Assembly (NCBI GenBank): GCA_013115135.1
Contig: JABANP010000422.1
Location: 1-46,957, forward strand
Direction of reading: 5' to 3'
Length of the DNA stretch: 46,957 nucleotides
Source: Perkinsus olseni
Taxonomy: Eukaryota; Perkinsozoa; Perkinsida; Perkinsidae
Position numbers and translations under genes: made by a program. Position 1 is the first letter of the stretch; the number at the start of each line of letters is the position of its first letter. The notes beneath the pieces were generated by a model. It searched no databases, was not told the origin of the DNA, and saw nothing but the letters and a program-made list of their open reading frames with translations. Positions 9,221-21,969 of this stretch are shown in pieces.

Positions 9221-12200
9221 ATGTCCTCTGAACCCGAACCAGGCCAGCAGCCTAATTTCGTGGCGCGTGACGGCAAGCGCCGTACGAAGCCGCCACCACC
9301 GCCTCCTAGAAGGAAGAAGCTCCCTGGAGTGACTAGTCGACGATCGTCGGGATCAAAGAGCGACGGAGCGGAGGATACCACGGCTGAGGCTAATCCAGGT
9401 TATACAGAATATCGATCAACAACCGTTTCATCGAAATACTGTAGAAAAGGAATCTTATACTCGAGCTACTGGCGTTTTCGGGTCGACCTCATCGGACTTC
9501 GGCACGCGTGTTGAAGATTCATCACTGGCTGTATGACTATGTGATAATCATTATGACAAGTAGCATTTTTCGGACCACCTTGGGTGAGGTCCCGTAAAGC
9601 GTGTTTACATCTTAGTCGATGCTATGCCTCCCGAGCTTCCACTGTAGAATTCTTGTTTTCAATTCATTCTCGTGGCTTCCGTGTCTCCCAAACACAGGGC
9701 TGCTGCTGCTGCTGTTGGTGTTCTATCGCTCATCTCTCGTCGTTCGTCACCTCCCCGACCCGAGAGCGTTCCTTTCAGATTTCTCAGCTCTGTTGGAGGA
9801 GCTCCGATGCACTCAGTCACTCTCATCGCTAGTCAACGCCCCGACGGACATCGAGGTGAGCAAGGGCCCTATAGCTTTCCTTGCTCATCATCACTCGTCT
9901 CGACCTTCTGCCCGTCATGAGATCGTTGTTATGAAACATGCTCTGTAATGTCTTCAGATAGCGCCCGAAGGAGGAGGCAGCGAGGCAGCCTCGGGAACTC
10001 AGTCTATCGGTGGTAATCTGCTGGCTGTTTTGGGAGCATCAGGGAAGTCAGTAGCAGCCGGACAAGCTGGGCAGGCTAGTAATAATAATATCACCGGGGA
10101 TGGTCGGGGCTCTGGTGGGCCATAGCCTACTAGACGGTCGGACGGTTCGCCGAAGTAGTATTAGCATTGATATTGTATAGCATTAATATTTTTGCAAACT
10201 TTTGTTATATCAATAATTACCGGCGCAGTATTAACAGTGGTTCAAACAATTTTCACTGAAAATAATCATAGTAGCCGTCATACTCTAGCTCTGGGCGAGA
10301 GCCTCTGGTAGTACCTCTTCGGAAGGGGCCCTTCCGTATGTTCTTCCTCACATCACCCTCCTTCGTGTGTCGGCAACTTTCTTACTCATATCTCACAGGC
10401 CTCTACTCCGCCCCTACCCCGGCAGCATACGCCACAGCCAGCGGTACTCTGTCGGCCGAGTCCAGTGAGATGATCAGACCATTGCTGGACCTCCCCCCAT
10501 CGGAAGCCTTGGCGATGCTAACTCCATTGGACCCTACTGAGGGCGTTAGTTTTGACCAGTAAAGGGTATCAAGTTAGCACCCTTCGTCATCGGTCCATTT
10601 CCAAGGTATCTGAGCACGCTGGCTCCGGGTTTTACGGGCACCACCACCAAGAAGGAGGAAGGGACTCATGGCTCCCCCGGGCAGAAGAGAAGGTCCCCCT
10701 CTTCCTCATCATCGTCATCTGGCGGAGTGCACTTGAAGGGAGTTCCCGATGTCTACTTCCACGAGGACTATGATATCGCCCAGTCCTCAGTATTCGCTGG
10801 TAAGGTTGGATCCGGCCGGCGATCGGAACGAAGCAAAAGCCGTTTGCAGTAGAGTAGGTCGATGGTGGATGTTAATCCCACAACAGCATCATTCTTCCGA
10901 GCTTTGGATTCCTAATTTTTCTGCTGTATCTGGTTACCCTCAAAGGTCGCTGTGCGTGTGTGGAAGTAATCTCTACTCACTAGAGTCTACTGTGACCGTA
11001 TTCAACTATGAATTTATTCCACGGCAACAAATTTTTTTGCTGCCTTCAAGAGCAGCTATTCTAGAGTGGAATATTGTTACAGTTGGACGGACGTCGCTGT
11101 CTGCTCTCGATCTTCCCAAGCTGGCTGCTCACTATCGCTATCCGGAAGTTACTCAGGTCGATCCTTGCGGTCGTTGATGACGAAGCAAGACGAGTTGAAC
11201 TCTCAACTGGCCCAGCAGCTCGATACTGTTGAGGTATGGATGGGCAGCCTCTGCCGTCCTGACGGTTCCCGTACAGGTTCACCTGGCATCGAAGTTGAGT
11301 AATTTCGATGAGCTGTTGGGCTCTCTGAGGGACCTGGGCAGCATTCAGGCGGACATAGTGCAGGTAGGTGGGTCGGTGGTGATTGATGATGATGCTATTC
11401 GGCTGCAGGCTCGGTCGACTGTCGGAACATGCCGGGGTTCTGTCAAGGAGTTGCAGTCGGGGTGCCTCCAGCCTGATTGCCGACTGGCTAGGTGCCTGCG
11501 GAGGAGAGCTAGGTTGAACAAGGTAAGATACGAATAAGCCGAAGGATCGATTATGGGCTCTTCTATCGCTACTTCCATTACGAAGCATCGTGTTTGTATA
11601 GCTTTTAGTTAAGTAGAGTCTTCGTGAATAGTTATATGCACTCGCATTGGTGTGGTATTGGTGGTGTGATGTAAATACTGTATATGCATGGGAGAGCCAG
11701 CAACTGCCGCGAGGAGCCCGCGTAATCGTTCAGTATAGTAACTGAGCTTGATGAGCTCGATAAGTTGCGCATAAGTGGTGATTGTTATTAACCTCTTATT
11801 CACTCTTGGCACTACTATGAACTGGATAGTATCGAAGGGAACAATTTATATCACTTCATTCTCTTGCACGCCTCCGACCGTCAACTCTAGTAGTACTCCG
11901 CTGTTTCTCTCAGCATTATATTTTTTTGACTATTGTTGGGGACCACCGTCTGTGTATCGTCCTCCGCCCTGCAGATATGTCGGCTGTTGATGGGCATGCG
12001 AACAGTGGAGGAGGTGTACACTAACCTCAGTGGTGTCATCCAGAACGGGGAGTTCTTAGATGCCCTAGACTTGATAGAAAAGGTGAGTGCTGCTGATCAT
12101 TAGTATGCCAGCTCGTAGAACCTGATAATATCGCTTCTGGAGATGTCCGTAGATCTCACTCTGTTGATGGGGTAACCCCATTGTGCTTCCTTTTTACCCT

Positions 12201-15200
12201 CTCAGTGCTGCTATACCTCAGCTGCGGCTGCCGTATTTTCTTCTCAGAATCGTCGCCCGGTAGCTTACTCCGTGCCAGGTCCGTCGGCTACTGCAGGATG
12301 AGTTGGGAGGTATAGCAGCAGTTAGGAGCATACGAAAGTCGTTGGACGATAATATTAAAGTAAGTATAATCGATCGCCTGATCGATTTGTTGTATCCTTG
12401 AGGTGTTCAGGTTATTGACAAGAACATCGAGTCTGAGTTTATCGATGTTTGTAGCGCTGGTGTTGTTGTCGTTTTGGACTCCTCCAAAATTACCATCCCC
12501 GAGGCCCGGCAGAACCTTGCGGATAGGCTGAGTCGAGAAAAAGTGTTGGAGGCGATGAGCAGGTGATGACGAGGGAGCAGCATAATCCCTATATTGATGG
12601 GCTCTCTGACACCCTAGACCTGCCCGCGTGAATGTTCTTGTCGATGATGCCTCTGAAATACTTCCAACCCGGTTAACTGAATATCGCAGCAGCATCGTGA
12701 ACTCAGTGGCCCAGTTATCGTCTATCATTCTGATCGTCATGGGATTTCCTTGGTACTCTTCCGTGATCTCTCGTCCGTGTCACTCAATCAGGCGCCATCT
12801 GCTGTCTTCGACTATCCAGACTGGCTTGCGTGATACCCTGTTAACGAGGGCGCGGCGACTGGTGAAGAAAATAGCGCAACTCAGCTCAGCCAGGCTCATC
12901 CAGGAGAGTAAGACCAGGATTCGTGTATCGCAGCAGTTGTTGAGTAATCCTATCTCAGGCCGAGCCTCGGTGAATGGGGTATCGAGCTCTGAGGATGCCC
13001 GCGGCGGAGGCGGTACGACGACGGACGGGGCAGGAGACTTGAGTAGCTGTTGATTGCTATACGGGCATGGGGTGATGGTTGTGTTGCTTAGAGCCTGCCA
13101 CTTCCCGACGCTCCACCACCGGGCGGCTGGAGAGGGCCCTGGGCCAGCTGAATTCGGAGCAGCTGCTGACGCTGTGGAGTGAGCTGATGGGCGCCGCCGT
13201 TGAAGTAGCCCGAGGATTGCAGTGGTTGGATCAACAGCTTACTCAATACTATACACCTGATGATGGTAAGAGCATCGTTACTATCAAACTGCGTGATGGG
13301 AAAACTTCAGATAACGTTGCGGCCTCGAAGGACAAGGATGGCATTGATCTGCGTGGACAGGTTCAGAGGGTTGCTGCAGCGGTCATGCAGGCTGTACTCG
13401 TGAGGTGAGACGATGAACAAGAGTAGGGTGACCTTGAGCCTGGCAGGCTCAGTCTGCTTGTGGATCATAAGGCCAGGCTACCTGGCCAAGTTTCACAAGT
13501 TGTGAATGATTTTTTGTCGGAGATGAAGCCAGCAATCCAGTTCACCCATTAGTTCCATACCACACTCTGCTTGCAACAGCTGATGGCACGAGCTCACTAA
13601 TGTTTTTTGATACCGATGAGGCTGATGGCTCAGGGGAATGAGTGATGTCAGCCATGCAGTATCGGTTTATAACGGCGAATGGCAGATTTTGAGCAGGCAG
13701 TCAACCTGTTTCCGCTGACAGTTGGCCGTTATAGTGGAGTACAGGAAGCTATGTGAAGAGGAAGTCCTCAACATCCATAAGCGATTCTCGGCTCCGCCGA
13801 CGGCGAACCGATGGCCTGTATCGCTAGAGCGGGGATGAACCTTGGTACCTGCTTGGGAGTGAGCTGCTGCGGCAGCCATATTTGGCATAGCAGAATCACT
13901 TGAGGTCCTCAGCCTTAGAGAGGACGAAAGGGGATCTCAAGGTCCAGCTTGGACCAGTACTGCGCGGGCTACGACTGAAGGGCCTAGGAGTCTTCAGTGA
14001 AGGGCAGTTGGAAAATACGAACCTGCCCAAGGTTCCTGTTCAAACAACATCCTACATCAGGCGCGGTGACCACGGAATTCACGGAAAAAGCCCGTCTGGC
14101 GTCCGATGCGCGTAGCAGTGGTCAGCAGAGTGAACAGGTTTATTCTAAGGGGCTGTGAGCGTTAGGGTGCTCATGAGGAGCCGATGCTTCTCCTACGGAT
14201 GACGAGAGGAAGAAGCAAATCGAATTGCTAGAATATTACTTACTATCATCCTCAGAGATGTACTACCGAGCATCTCTATAGCCCAGGGTGAAGGGACTTC
14301 GGCGAAGGAGAGATTAAGTTCAATATGAAGCGGTTCGATTGGCATCTCGTTTGCTCCTTGGGTTGCATTGCAATCGTTGCAAAAAGGATTACACTCCACG
14401 ATAATCGTGGCATGATTTCAAGGCGTTCCGATTAAGATATTCTGAAAAGACGGTCCTTCAAGGATCTCGAACTCTAAAGAGCTCTCGCGATGACAAGTTC
14501 CTGTGCATTCCTGTTTCTTGTGGATTCTCTGTGTTAAAGTCTTGAACGGTCGACTGTGAACTTCAGTCGACTAAACCGCCCCGCTGTGCTGCTCAGCAAA
14601 ATATGGTGGTATAGCAAAGCAAGGTTTTCTGATGTTAAAAAAACTTTTCCGCCGCGGCAAACAGCTCTTTCCCGCTGGCTGGGGTATTCGCGTATATCGT
14701 CATGCATTCAGATGCGGCCAAGTGCTCCAGCTTCGGCAAAATCGCAATAGTCTGATGTCTCCCGAAGATCTGGGAAAGATGATCTCAATGTGAGATCTCC
14801 TTACAATCACGTCTTAGATATATGATCCTTCCAATGGCTCAGAACCAATACCGCTTTATCTGAGAAGATCGCGCCCTGCTTCGATTGCTGGAGCAGCCGT
14901 ACTACGGATGGTCAGAAATCGGCTGACGTTACCGGTGTGCCGGGAGCGGCAAACCTGTCGGCCATTGTGCTGCAACAGGCTAAGCTAGCAGTGGAAGAGA
15001 TCCATCAGGTGAGGCGAGGACTAGGGGTAAGCGATGTGAATATGATTCTCGTGCAATGATACGCTCGATCGAATGATTTTCTCGCATCAACGGACCTTGA
15101 GGAATTGCTATCCCCTGCAACAGTCGTGGCGAAAAGTGATCGGATCATGATGTTCAGGAATCTTTTCTTTCTTTCAGGCTAATGTAGCTCAGGCGAACCT

Positions 15201-16345
15201 TTTATTAGAGCGAGAGAAATGGGAAAGAACAGACGTACCAGCCCACTTCGAGTCGAGAGTGCTCTCCAAGTTCTTGCCCGAAGGACACGAGGTCGACGAT
15301 GGCAGTACATCGGGCGAAGAACAGCAGCAGCAGGGGAAAGATTCTACGGCCCGGGGTCGGCGGTATTTAGTCCTCCCGGAGGATCGAGGTTCCTTCTTGG
15401 TGGTCCCGGCAGGCCTCGGCATCCTCGAGCTCATCGCTGTCTATCTTGATGTAGCGCGCGCCCTGCCGCAATTGGCGACTGACGCCGCAGTACGTCTAAC
15501 GTCGATGTTGCGGTTGGCTAACGGGCAGATTGAGAAGTTGTTGCTCGAAGGGCAGGCGGTGTCGTCAGGGTCGAGGAAGACGGTGACGGCCACGAACTTG
15601 GCTTTGACCTATCAGACCATCGATATGTTGTCGAGTGTTTTACCCTTGGTAGCCAACACACTGGAGTCGATCGCGGGGAGCAAGGGTGGACCTGGGATAC
15701 GCATTGTCTTGGAGGATTTGCTCTACCGATTGAAGGCGGAGATGTCTGAGCATAAGGGCAATCTCATGAGGAAACTAGGCGATATTTTAGTAGAAAGATT
15801 CGACCATCATTGTGCAAAGTGGCTGTCGGCAGAGAAAGCCAGTCGGGCCGGCAAGAGGACGGGCCCGAATGAGAATGTTCTGAAGATAGTGAACGACGTG
15901 AGCAGCATGCATAGGGTGTTGATGAAGTCCCTCTCGCCCAAGTGTGTGGAACTTATTTTCTCCCGGGTCTTTGTCGATTTCGGTTCACGCTTTGAAGCCA
16001 GGCTGTTGAAGGAGAAGGATAAGGTTGATGATGCCACTGTGCTTGAGTCTTGGCGGACGAGCATTCTGGCGGACCTGGGCCAGATGGTTGTCAAGCTGCG
16101 CCCCATTGCAGACATCAGAGCCCGAATGGAGGCTAGTGTGAAAGAGATGCTGAGTATAACCGACAGGTATGAGATCGTTGTGCTTCAGTTGTGGTACGGT
16201 TGTTGACCTCAGGATACTTCCTCCGAAGGACGGAGAGGCTCCTTCTGGAGATATATTGCAGCTGTTGGACCAGGCTGATGACGGACCTAAGTCGACAAGC
16301 GGCAACGAAGAAGAGACACCGCCCGCTGCTCCAGCTGCGGACTAG
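9221..16345 (+). CDS. VPS54: VPS54, GARP complex subunit
   Basis: Subunit of the GARP tether, which captures endosome-derived vesicles at the trans-Golgi. Eighteen exons join in perfect phase to 1067 aa: 9221-9398, 9779-9855, 9958-10114, 10399-10464, 10560-10799, 11157-11233, 11277-11363, 11409-11522, 11975-12082, 12297-12359, 12411-12562, 12792-13042, 13092-13265, 13311-13404, 14712-14789, 14843-15008, 15178-16166, 16213-16345. Family blocks seen: VPDVYFHEDYDIAQSSVF, the LDTVEVHLASKL helix, NGEFLDALDLIEK, VIDKNIESEF, WERTDVPAHF, NLALTYQTIDMLSSVLPLV and ILVERFDHHCAKW. The N-terminal 120 residues are Pro/Ser-rich and less certain. Intron 14 (1307 nt) is swollen by relic DNA. Fragments of this gene recur five times downstream. 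Confidence 0.92.
13405..14711 (+). repeat. expanded VPS54 intron 14 with transposon relic and three 22-nt scars
   Basis: The flanking exons join in phase, so this is intron. It holds no open gene. Three scars of the a-T-b'-T'-a'-T-b form lie at 13436-13457 (T=AGCCTG, one mismatch), 14361-14382 (T=GTTGCA, one mismatch) and 14396-14417 (T=CACGAT, one mismatch). The partial VPS54 copy at 18420 lacks the first one. The same intron position carries foreign DNA in the downstream copies. Confidence 0.7.
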
Positions 16346-16779
16346 TTGTTTTCAACTCTGACGAGACTGTTGTTTTCTTCGAATCACCGCCACCGCTTCC
16401 GCAGAGGTGATGATGATGTAGCATTTATCCTCTACCATTGAAGTAGCTCGATGTTTAATTTCGATGATGGAGTCTTTACCGATCTAAGTTGTCACACAGG
16501 GCGAGGATGAAAAGGAGCTGACTGCGTAACCTCTCGTGGATGCAGTAGCGATAGCCTATAAAATTGCTGCCTTCCTTCCTGTCATCTTCGTGTAGATGAA
16601 CCTGGATAAGCCCCTGTACACAGCTGAGTGGCGGTCGATAACTTCATGTGACGGAGATGTGTTCTAAGATTTTTCATTATAACAGCAGTGCTGACAGGTT
16701 CGATCATCGCAGTTGGTGTTGCTGAGAAGAAGTGAGTTGAGGTAGCCCAGTTATCGGCGATGTCGGCTTTGACTCCTGC

Positions 16780-17135
16780 AGGTTAACTCCAGAGAACTAG
16801 GGGTGACTCGTTGTCGCTGAGGAAGGACAGCCAAGGTGTGAGTCACACCGTGTGTGTCACACGGGATGACAGTAGGACCCGAGCCTGGCTCAGCTGGGTC
16901 GATGTCTTCTTTAATTCGGAAGTACTGACTAACACGATGAGCGCTGCGGACGGAAGACGCTACAACTAGTGATGAAACGCTACCGTGACGATCGCCTCTA
17001 CTGACCGTAATGTTGACGAAGCGGGTGTCCATTAGCGCAGTTCGGTGTGGACCGCCAGTGTCATATGGACTCCCTCGACTTGGACAATTTGGCAATTCCT
17101 GAGGGCCTCAAGAGAGATGAGATATAAAGATGAGG
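16780..17135 (+). pseudogene. PIH1-domain gene relic A
   Basis: Homologous to exons 2-4 of the intact PIH1 gene at 32187. The VDVFFNSEVLTNTMSAADG segment (about 16897-16965) matches IDVVFNPEVLKKAMDAADR, and MDSLDLDN near 17064-17090 matches MDSLDVDN. Upstream and downstream exons are gone and stops interrupt. It lies 430 bp after VPS54, as PIH1 copies do in the other modules. Confidence 0.75.
16835..16870 (+). repeat. nested pair of 22-nt scars
   Basis: First unit 16835-16856 (T=GTGTGA), second unit 16849-16870, sharing one T copy. The paralogous site 22014-22035 has only the first unit and is exactly 14 nt shorter. One to two bases per unit have drifted from the rule. Confidence 0.75.
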
Positions 17136-17604
17136 AGGTAGCCAATCGAGGAGAGAGGTCGTAGCTCTTATGGCATCATAGTTCACGCCCCTGCCAAGCT
17201 CAAGTTAGCGTGCGAGTTCCGTTTTCCTGTAGCGAATTCTCTCTAACGATAATAGCTGAATACGTCTATAACGTTATGGTACTCGACACGGGGACGAGCT
17301 CATCTAGTTCCAGAGTGAAGGCAATGAAGTATGCTGTGCGGAGTCGCTGCTGAGAGATGAGCATATCGTCTATCATCACTCAGTTGACATCACTGAGTCT
17401 CTCCTCTCGACTTCTCGCCGAGAAGTCGTTGTCGACGTGTTGTCAGTGCGCCGCACTATTCATACCCCCGATGGTATCTATTTCAGTGTCACCAAGGCAT
17501 GCAGTTTTCGTTTTTCTGTGATTCTCTCGTTGAATCCGGTGACAACTACAAGATGAGCTAGGTGGGATCGCCTCGGCGCAGAGTACACGGGAGTTTGTGG
17601 GTGA

Positions 17605-18424
17605 TAATAATGAGGTAGGACCCCTTCCGTAGGAGTAATCGATTGCTTGATCGACTAGTATCTTAGGATGGCTTAGGTTATCGATAGCGGACTCCACCAA
17701 GGTCATCACCATCGCCGAGGCTCGGAAGAGAATTTCGGATCGATGGACAGGTGAGCCGGCGGCGTCTTGGCGAGGCGGCGACGCAAAGTTTCAGTACTTC
17801 ACGCTCTTCGGAACCCACCTTCCTCGGCGGTAAAGTGCATACCTGCTGTTGAGGAGGGCACGGCGGCTGGTCAAGAAAGTAGCACCGCTAGGCTCAGCCA
17901 GGCTCATCCAGGAGGGCAGGGCGGCGATAATGTATTTCGATCATTACTTCGGGTTTCGGGTAAATCTATGGCAGTTGCATTGTCGGGCTCTGAGGATGCC
18001 CGCGGTGGAGGCGGTACGACGACAGACGGGGCAGGAGACTTGAGTAGCTGTTGATTGCTATACGGGTATGGGGTGATGGTTGTGTTGCTCAGAGCCTGCC
18101 ACTTCCCGACGCTCCACTACTGGGCGGCTGGAGAGGGCCTGGGGGCCCAAGGCCTGGGCCAGCTGAACTCAGAGCGGCTGTTGACCCTGTGGGGTGAGCT
18201 GATCGGTGCTGCTGTTGAAGTAGCTCGAGGATTGCAATGGTTGGATGAACAGCTTACTCAATACTATACACCTGATGATGGTAAGAGCATCGTTACTATC
18301 AATCTGCGTGATGGGAAAACTTCAGATAACGTTGCGGCCTCGAAGGACAAGGATGGCATTGATCTGCGTGGACAGGTTCAGAGGGTTGCTGCAGCGGTCA
18401 TGCAGGCTGTACTCGTGAGGTGAG
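17605..18424 (+). pseudogene. VPS54 middle fragment (exons 11-14 homologue)
   Basis: Matches 12365-13404 of the intact gene, including intron positions: remnants of the VIDKNI exon near 17675, the RARRLVKK exon, the exon with LGQLNSE (18090-18277) and the exon ending in VLVR (18326-18419). No start and no 3' half, so it cannot make VPS54. Foreign DNA follows immediately. Confidence 0.85.
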
Positions 18425-18623
18425 ATTATGAGCAAGAGTGGGGTGACCTGAGCTTGCTTTTCCAAACTTCGCAATGGTTTTAGCGGCGTCAAAAGTATCA
18501 TTTTCTGCCTATGTGCTTCGTACATTTCATACTGCGCTCTAAATTTACTTGTCTTCTGCTGACTGTACGATTCCACCAGCTCATTCGACACATGTTTAAC
18601 AAACGCGTTGAACCGCACCAAGC

Positions 18624-19290
18624 CTACCACGCCCCCCTTCCGCGACGTCCCTTAGAGTCATCAGCCGGAACCGTGGACATACGTACCGGGAAGATGCGGT
18701 CGGAGGGGAGCGCCTTGCGTAGAGCACCGTAGCGTCGCATATCATCAAAGGCCTCGCGAACTGGCGGGGACGAGCGTGCAGCGAAGCGGCCACGGAGCGC
18801 CGAAGAAGTAGACGATACCGTAAAGGAGCGGTCGAAGCCCAACTGGTCGATGGTTTGCTGTGCCTTGGGCCTGGCCCCAGGCTGCACCGTAATGCTCAAC
18901 CTGTGGTCAGAGTAGATACAAGTCGGAGTAGTAGGCTTATCCTCGGTGTCGAGGCAGGTCGAGGCTCCCGACGGACCCGGAGACAGCTCTCTGACTTCAG
19001 CTGCTCCCTTCTTTGGGGGTGCCACTTCCAGAGGATCATGGGGGTGGTGGAGTCTGAACAGGAGGTGAAGAATCGACAACTGAAGTAGGAGGTCCGATAC
19101 CTTCCGGGGAAGTACCTGCCTCACTAAGGCCCCGGTCCTTAGCGAATCCCCTTCAGTCCTGCGGACGGCTACCAGCGGCCTTAACTACACGCTGGGGACA
19201 GTTAGGAGCGATGTGCCGACCGTAACAGACAACCGGACGCTTCTTCGCTCCAGGACGGCGTCCATGAGGAGCAGCTCCACCACCAGAGCT
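18624..19290 (-). mobile_element. retroelement gag/protease-like relic
   Basis: Minus strand shows VVCYGRHIAPNCPQR, a CCHC-knuckle-like segment lacking one Cys, near 19200-19240. A long open frame (19124-18624) then continues with a LSITVQPGARPKAQQTI segment of protease-like flavour. Frame breaks lie between the parts. Read as a decayed LTR-retroelement fragment; the family is not certain. Confidence 0.45.
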
Positions 19291-20900
19291 GTCCTTAATC
19301 CTCGTCGATAATTGGGAAGGGAGAAACTCTTAAAACGGGCAAGGAAGAGTCTTCAGCAGGCCTGTCCGACGCCGTTAGCATCAGCCTTGGCTACTGCGAT
19401 CACTTGCAAAGGCACTACGCAGAGATTTGAGAGTGGCTCTCTTGGCAGGCGTTTCTGGAATCATGAAGGCACTGTTGGCACAAGGATTATAGTAATTCGA
19501 ACACTTGCATCATTGCTGATTGGAGGAAGGTTCCAACATGAAGGATGTACGTGACTTCTGCTTGACTTCCTGAGCGAAGCCTCATTGGCGTTTCCTATGC
19601 GGGATTTGAAGCTGTAACTGCGACAGGAGTCACTCATCTCATATGACAATTATAAGGAGTTGCTTTTTGCCTCCTTGGGACACCTGCGAGGGTGTCGACC
19701 TGCGCCTAACGCAGAGTACCAGACTGGTACTACCAGTTGAAGAGCTCTACAATACCGTATCACGGTGTAAATAGGAAACGGTTGCGACCATTTTGGATGT
19801 GTCTAATGCATTGCCCCTGTTGAGTTTTGAAGGACCCTTTCAGAAGGAGAGCTCTCCTAGACTAGGGGCTTTTCCGAATATTCCTCAGCCGTTGCTGAAT
19901 CAGTGATTCAGAATCACGCTACCCCATCTAAACGTCCGCTTGAATTTGAGAGCCTCCGCGAGAGTCGGATGAAGTGGAGCTCCATCGGCCCATAGCCGGA
20001 GACTCATTTGTTCAACTTCTCCGTTATATCTCCGACTGGCCTTTCATACCAGAAATTGCTTTGATAGACTCGCACTGTTGATGTTGACTACGGCCGCCTC
20101 AGGTAAATTGAAGGTTGCTCATTTCGTTCGAGCCCGACGAGGCCCCTTCACTTTTGATATCCTAGAGAGGGATAGGAGGCTAATCTGGGAGTGCAACAAC
20201 TTCGATCGATACTACGGGTAGTACTAGGGGGTGGAGGCTCCACCGTGGAGCAGGGTGGTTCGTTGCTTCCTCTCATTATATCGCAGTTGGTTTCTGGTGC
20301 ATATCCTTTCGCTACTCGTCTTACTCGTGGTCTGGCTGTGGCACAGCCGCTGTTCAGGGACGGCACACTCGTTACTGCAGAGTATTGAGGGGGTCGATAG
20401 AATTACCCATCACCCGCGTCACGTCTCTCCAGAGGGGTCCGGCGGCCGGACTCCGGCCAGCTCCATGTGGAGTGGTCTTGCTCATTGGGAGCAGATCCCA
20501 ATGTGGGACTACCTCTTCTCAAGTGTGCCGTCCATCTTGGATGACGGTGTAAGGCTCCCTCCACAGGTCATCGTTTGATAAGCTCGCCACACGTCGTCTG
20601 GAGGAGCGTATACTCAAGGCAATGGGGTACAGGATAGTAGAATGATGGCGTCTTGAAATGGATGATGACCAGCGTGTCTGAAAGTCGCCTGTTGAGTTTC
20701 CTCCGCTCAGGTGCCGTTTTGGCATTGGAGACGAGTAACGTTGAAGTCTAGGAGAATCGATATGATATGTATGAGCAGGTATGGCCGGATAGCGAGGATA
20801 TATTTTGTGAATCTCATGCTTCGACCTTAGATTCATTGCTTTGCGAGACTTTAGGGAGCGGCATACGGCGCAGGGAGATGCTGATCAGTACTCCGATCCT
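19291..20900. repeat. decayed repeat block (related to 23.9-25.3 kb and 40.0 kb)
   Basis: No intact gene. The part 19533-19640 is a diverged copy of 40015-40130, and 19780-20060 of 24940-25190, showing a dispersed element family. The block replaces VPS54 exons 15-17 of the second module. Confidence 0.6.
19716..20458. repeat. cluster of five 22-nt scars
   Basis: Perfect: 19716-19737 (T=TACCAG), 19896-19917 (T=GAATCA), 20230-20251 (T=GTGGAG), 20437-20458 (T=TCCGGC). One mismatch: 20334-20355 (T=GCTGTG). Each is a single base, T, an 8-nt reverse complement of the whole 8-mer, T again, and the last base. Confidence 0.9.
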
Positions 20901-20904
20901 ACGA

Positions 20905-21530
20905 AACTCGGAGATATTTTAGTAGAAAGATTCGACCATCATTGTGCAAAGTGGCTGTCGGGCCGACAGTGTCGGCAGAGAAGGCCAGTCGGGCTGGCCA
21001 GAGGACGGGCCCGAATGAGAATGTACTGAAGATAGTGAACGACGTGAGCAGCATGCATAGGGTGTTGATGAAGTCCCTCTCGCCCAAGTGTGTGGAACTT
21101 ATTTTCTCTCGGGTCTTTGTCGATTTCGGTTCACGCTTTGAAGCCAGGCTGTTGAAGGAGAAGGATAAGGTTGATGATGCTACTGTGCTGGAGTCTTGGC
21201 GGACGAGCATTCTGGCGGACCTGGGCCAGATGGTTGTCAAGCTGCGCCCCATTGCAGACATCAGAGCCCGAATGGAGGCTAGTGTGAAAGAGATGTTGAG
21301 TATAACCGACAGGTATGAGTTCGTCGTGCTTCAGTTGTGGTACGGTTGTTGACCTCAGGATACTTCCTCCGAAGGACGGAGAACCTCCTTCTGGCGATAT
21401 ATTGCAGCTGTTGGACCAGGCTGAGGATGGACCTAAGTCGACAAGCAGCAGCGAGGAAGAGGCGCCTGCTGATGCTTCCACTTCACCGCCCGCTGCTGCC
21501 CCTGCCGCTGCCCCTGCTGCAGGGGACTAG
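20905..21530 (+). pseudogene. VPS54 C-terminal fragment
   Basis: Copy of 15775-16345, including the last intron and the Ala/Pro-rich tail, here longer (repeated PAAAPA). It starts in mid-exon and a 14-nt scar insertion at 20955 shifts the frame, so it is dead. A long downstream open frame (from about 20942) is the shifted remainder. Confidence 0.9.
20955..20976 (+). repeat. 22-nt scar in VPS54 fragment
   Basis: Perfect unit with a=C, T=TGTCGG, b=C. The intact gene has the unfilled 8-mer at 15823-15830, so the 14 extra bases are an insertion. Confidence 0.95.
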
Positions 21531-21969
21531 TTGTTTTCAACTCTCACGAGACTGTTGTTTTCTTCGAATCGCCGCCGCCGCAGAGGTGATGATGATGTAG
21601 CATTAATCCTCTACAATTGAAGTAGCTCGATGTTTAATTTCGATGATGGAGTCTTTACCGATCTAAGTTGTCACACAGGGCGAGGATGAAAAGGAGCTGA
21701 CTGCGTAACCTCTCGTGGATGCAGTAGCGATAGCCTATAAAATTTCTGCCTTCCTCCCTGTCATCTTCGTGTAGATGAACCTGGATAAGCCCCTGTACAC
21801 AGCTGAGTGGCGGTCGATAACTTCATGTGACGGAGATGTGTTCTAAGATTTTTCATTATAACAGCAGTGCTGACAGGTTCGATCATCGCAGTTGGTGTTG
21901 CTGAGAAGAAGTGAGTTGAGGTAGCCCAGTTATCGGCGATGTCGGCCTTGACTTTTGCAGGTTAACTCC

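Larger units (their letters stand above)
15775..18290 (+). repeat. segmental duplication, copy A (partner 20905-23664)
   Basis: From the AGATATTTTAG-type word in the last large VPS54 exon to the GTAAGAGCATCG after the exon 13 homologue, the sequence recurs at 20905-23664 in the same orientation with only a few percent difference by eye. It includes the VPS54 3' end, the 3' flank, a PIH1 relic and a VPS54 middle fragment. Confidence 0.85.

Noticed and set aside
10545..10564. Apparent 20-nt intron in VPS54
   Set aside because: A canonical intron 10465-10559 (GTGAGA to CAG) restores the phase without it. Similar tiny introns near 35768 and 300 also dissolved into ordinary 48-49 nt introns.
10850..10920. 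Possible extra VPS54 exon (VDVNPTTASFFRALDS)
   Set aside because: Joining 10799 directly to 11157 is in phase and gives the family's sequence; the piece ends in a stop without a donor.
14549..14571. Further palindromes (8-bp arms with 7-nt loop here; 7-7-7 at about 20487)
   Set aside because: They lack the direct repeat and the one-base geometry of the scars, so they were not counted.
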